Shown: piece after piece, positions 50,471 through 52,441 of the stretch | Layout of the letters: the number at the start of each line of letters is the position of its first letter | Numbering within the stretch: the first letter of the stretch is position 1 | NCBI GenBank assembly: GCA_001939945.1 | Contig: MOEB01000030.1 | Span: 1-52,441, forward strand | Direction of reading: 5' to 3' | Source of the DNA: Aerophototrophica crusticola | GTDB taxonomy: Bacteria > Pseudomonadota > Alphaproteobacteria > Azospirillales > Azospirillaceae | DNA length: 52,441 nt | The notes under the pieces: generated by a model | Told to the model about the DNA's origin: nothing | Seen by the model: only the letters and a program-made list of their open reading frames with translations | Databases searched by the model: none | Position numbers and translations under genes: made by a program

Positions 50471-51531
50471 GCCAGCGTGGCGGGCCGCCGGCCCTGCTGG
50501 AAGGGGTGATCCGGGTCCTGCTGCCGCCCGCGGCGCGGGAACCGGTACTGGGGGACTTGTGGGAGCGGTACCGCTCCCCGGGGCAATTCTTGTCGGAGGG
50601 GGTCAGGACCATGTCATACGTCGTCGCCGCCCAGGCGCGCCGCAGCACCAGCGCGCCCATCGTCGGCTTGCAGATCTTCATCCTGTTCGCCTGCCTGGGC
50701 GGCTTCTTCCCCACCATGCGGCCGGATGTGATGCCCAACGGCGCGCGGGCGGGCATCGCCGTCGCCGCGGCCCTGCTGGGCCTTATCCTGCGCAACGTGT
50801 ACCGGGAGCCGGGGTCGCCCGTGCGCCAGGGCCTGCTGGACGCGGCCACCGCCGCGGCCATGGTGCTGGCCAGCCAGGGACTGCTGGCGGTGCTGATGAA
50901 CGCGGGGGCCATCGGCCCGGGCTGGATGATCTCCACCGGCACCTACGTGCTGGGCGCCCTGGCCCTGCCCATCCTCTGCATCCTGGGCGCGGTGGAAGGG
51001 CGGGACGACAGCCTGCGCCAAGCCGCCGCCGCGGGCACCTTGGACTCGGTTCGAATGGACTATGAGCGGTTCGGTAACCGCACCCGTGGCCGCAACATCG
51101 CGGAGATGGCGGCCCTGGCCCTGATCATCGGCCTGTCCGCCTACATCCTGGTGACGACCAAGCCTGCCGTGGCGCCCTTCGGCTGGAGCTTCCTGGCCGG
51201 CTATGCCGCCATCCTGGCCTACCTGGCCCGCCGCGGCGGGGCGGCCAACCTGCCCGCCGACGCCGACCTGGCCGCCACCCGGGCGCTGTACCGGGCGGAG
51301 CTGGTGCGGCAGGACAAGCTTCGGCGCGTCATGTGGTGGTTCTGGTTCGTGCCCCTGTTCGCCGGGCTGATCACCGAGCTGCTGGTCTTCGGCATCACCC
51401 ATGACGACCCCGCCCGCATCCTGGCCGGCATCGCCACCATCCTGCTGCTGGGCCTGTGCATCGCCAAGATCAACGCCGACCGCGGCACCACCGTGCGCCG
51501 CAAGGTGGCGAGCCTGGAGGCAACCGCCTGA
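50455..51531 (+). CDS. Multi-pass membrane protein with permease-prefix-like N-terminus, PadR-linked
   Basis: A 358-residue protein overlapping padR. The N-terminus (LEGVIRVLLPPAAREPVLGD, then LWERYRS) resembles the permease prefix domain found before some ABC permeases that are also preceded by PadR genes. About eight hydrophobic segments follow (for example IVGLQIFILFACLGGFF, IAVAAALLGLILRNV, MAALALIIGLSAYILVTT, FWFVPLFAGLITELLVFGI). No ABC-transporter domain or FtsX-like domain is visible, so it may be the membrane partner of a PadR-regulated system of unknown function. ATG 50455 is chosen over the upstream start at 50440. The 3' end lies 9 bases from the convergent gene. Confidence 0.8.
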   Translation: MGSDVSQRGGPPALLEGVIRVLLPPAAREPVLGDLWERYRSPGQFLSEGVRTMSYVVAAQARRSTSAPIVGLQIFILFACLGGFFPTMRPDVMPNGARAGIAVAAALLGLILRNVYREPGSPVRQGLLDAATAAAMVLASQGLLAVLMNAGAIGPGWMISTGTYVLGALALPILCILGAVEGRDDSLRQAAAAGTLDSVRMDYERFGNRTRGRNIAEMAALALIIGLSAYILVTTKPAVAPFGWSFLAGYAAILAYLARRGGAANLPADADLAATRALYRAELVRQDKLRRVMWWFWFVPLFAGLITELLVFGITHDDPARILAGIATILLLGLCIAKINADRGTTVRRKVASLEATA

Positions 51532-51540
51532 CCCTGTCCC

Positions 51541-52441
51541 TCAAGCCCCCGGCATCAGCTCAGGCCAGGCCGGGGGCGTGCCCCAGCGGATGGTCAGGGA
51601 CACGCCGTCCAGCGCCTTGGACAGGCCGGCGGCGAAGCGGTCGCGGGAACTCGCGTCCGGTTCGCCGCTGACCGTCAGCTCCAGCCGCAGCCGGTGCGGC
51701 GCCGCCAGGCCCTTGAGCTGCACCGACCCCAGTTCCGCCAGGGTCGCCCCCAGCACGAAGGCCGTACCCGGCAGCAGGCCGCGCCCCCCTTCCCCATCCT
51801 CCGCCTCCGGCTCCAGCCAGAGCTGGCGGTGGGCCAGCAGCAGGGCGGACAGCTCCTCCCCGTCCATGTAGGGCAGCAGCAGGGTGGTCCAGGCGGTGCC
51901 GTCAGCCGCCAAACGCTGGGTGGGCACCATGGCCTCCTCCAGCGTTGCCAGCGCACCTGAGTCGGCCTTGGTCAGGTGCGCGAGTGCCGAGTCCCCCAGC
52001 CAAGCCCGGGCCCCGCCGTTGCGCGCCCCGAACAGGTAAAGCAGCAGCGCCGGCCCGCCCAGCCGGTCCGGCCGGGGCAGGTATGCCGCCAGCCGCGCCA
52101 GCATCCCCGGCTGTCCCAGCGCCGCCGCCAAGGCCAGGTCCGGCCGCGACCCCACCTCCGCCAGCACGGCCGGAGACGGTGCCGCCAGCTCCTCCGCCGT
52201 CGCCATCCCACCCGCCGCGGTCCCCAGCCCGGCGGGCCCCGTCCCCACCGCCGCCCGGGCCCGCTGGGCCGCCTGCTGCAAAAGGTCCTGCGCCGCCGCC
52301 CCGGCGGAGCCTCCCGCCCCGGCCACCGCCTGGGGCGTCTGCACCGATGCCGACAACCGCGCCCCTTCCGCGGCCAGCCCCGCCAGGGGCAGCGGCCCGG
52401 CGGGCTTGGGTTGCGCCGTCCCCGCCGCCGCGGTCAGCGCA
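51541..52441 (-). CDS. Partial flagellar hook-length control (FliK)-like protein, C-terminal part
   Basis: The minus-strand frame is open from the stop at 51541 to the window edge (52441), so the gene is cut and its N-terminus lies outside. About 299 residues are visible. The upstream part is Ala/Pro/Gly-rich and of low complexity, as in FliK. The C-terminal part (LLPYMDGEELSALLLAHRQL, then GTAFVLGATLAELGSVQLKG and LRLELTVSG) resembles the FliK C-terminal domain, in which a beta-sheet region has the pattern L-x-x-LG-x-V-x-L. An apparent TTG start at 52356 is probably not the real start, since the coding frame continues beyond it. The match is by pattern and moderate at best. Confidence 0.5.
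   Translation of the reverse strand, partial: ALTAAAGTAQPKPAGPLPLAGLAAEGARLSASVQTPQAVAGAGGSAGAAAQDLLQQAAQRARAAVGTGPAGLGTAAGGMATAEELAAPSPAVLAEVGSRPDLALAAALGQPGMLARLAAYLPRPDRLGGPALLLYLFGARNGGARAWLGDSALAHLTKADSGALATLEEAMVPTQRLAADGTAWTTLLLPYMDGEELSALLLAHRQLWLEPEAEDGEGGRGLLPGTAFVLGATLAELGSVQLKGLAAPHRLRLELTVSGEPDASSRDRFAAGLSKALDGVSLTIRWGTPPAWPELMPGA

Overview
The window is a very GC-rich stretch of bacterial chromosome, coding on both strands with small gaps. The flagellin and flgFGAH genes, LuxR and dual-receiver regulators, HisKA_2/DUF4118 kinase, TonB receptor, dispersed repeats whose translation reads SPAKAGVH, and dicarboxylate-type beta-oxidation genes together suggest a motile alphaproteobacterium, probably Rhodospirillales/Azospirillaceae-like. 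That placement is inference; there is no rRNA or other marker here. I saw no tRNA, rRNA, CRISPR array, transposase or integrase.

Layout. (1) 1-1.3 kb: tail of a FUSC/DUF1656/HlyD efflux operon. (2) 1.5-5.7 kb: a symporter-type hybrid histidine kinase facing a LuxR response regulator. (3) 5.9-15.5 kb: motility block with flagellin, a murein endopeptidase (mepA), a large exported helical-repeat protein, flgF-flgG-flgA-flgH, a FliL-like protein, an XRE regulator and a double-receiver protein. (4) 16-25 kb: Kup potassium transporter, an Hpt-REC-REC-GGDEF diguanylate cyclase, a Tat-exported Gfo/Idh/MocA oxidoreductase, a chemoreceptor, a ChaN lipoprotein and a HisKA_2 kinase. (5) 25-34 kb: DEAH helicase, a BrnT/CopG toxin-antitoxin pair, rhomboid protease, an RNase J-like enzyme, a beta-barrel protein and two alpha/beta hydrolases. 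(6) 34-41 kb: TonB receptor, cyanophycinase, oligopeptide-binding protein and an Lrp regulator, all on the minus strand and plausibly one peptide-scavenging locus. (7) 41-48 kb: thiolase, FadB/PimF-type enzyme, divergent IclR regulator and a pair of acyl-CoA dehydrogenases resembling pimeloyl-CoA dehydrogenase subunits. (8) 48-52.4 kb: PilZ protein, an AT-rich insert with a class III cyclase-like gene, a PadR regulator with its membrane partner, and a partial FliK-like gene at the right edge.

Dispersed repeats are the most striking non-coding signal. Family A is a string of three short hairpins with fixed 4-base loops, whose stems differ between copies by compensating changes. There are four full copies, two partial copies and one remnant. 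All read in the plus direction, and the full copies lie ahead of plus-strand genes (the kinase, flgF, kup, RNase J). Family B is the SPAKAGVH palindrome; two of its three copies sit directly against the probable starts of flgH and the cyanophycinase gene and appear to supply their ribosome binding sites. Family C is a C/T-rich hairpin.

Other points of interest are the AT-rich cyclase-like gene, a perfect CRP/FNR-type palindrome ahead of kup, matching IclR-type sites at both promoters of the beta-oxidation locus, and a palindromic operator at the toxin-antitoxin promoter. Many starts here are not ATG (TTG, GTG, possibly CTG), so N-termini are the least certain part of the annotation.
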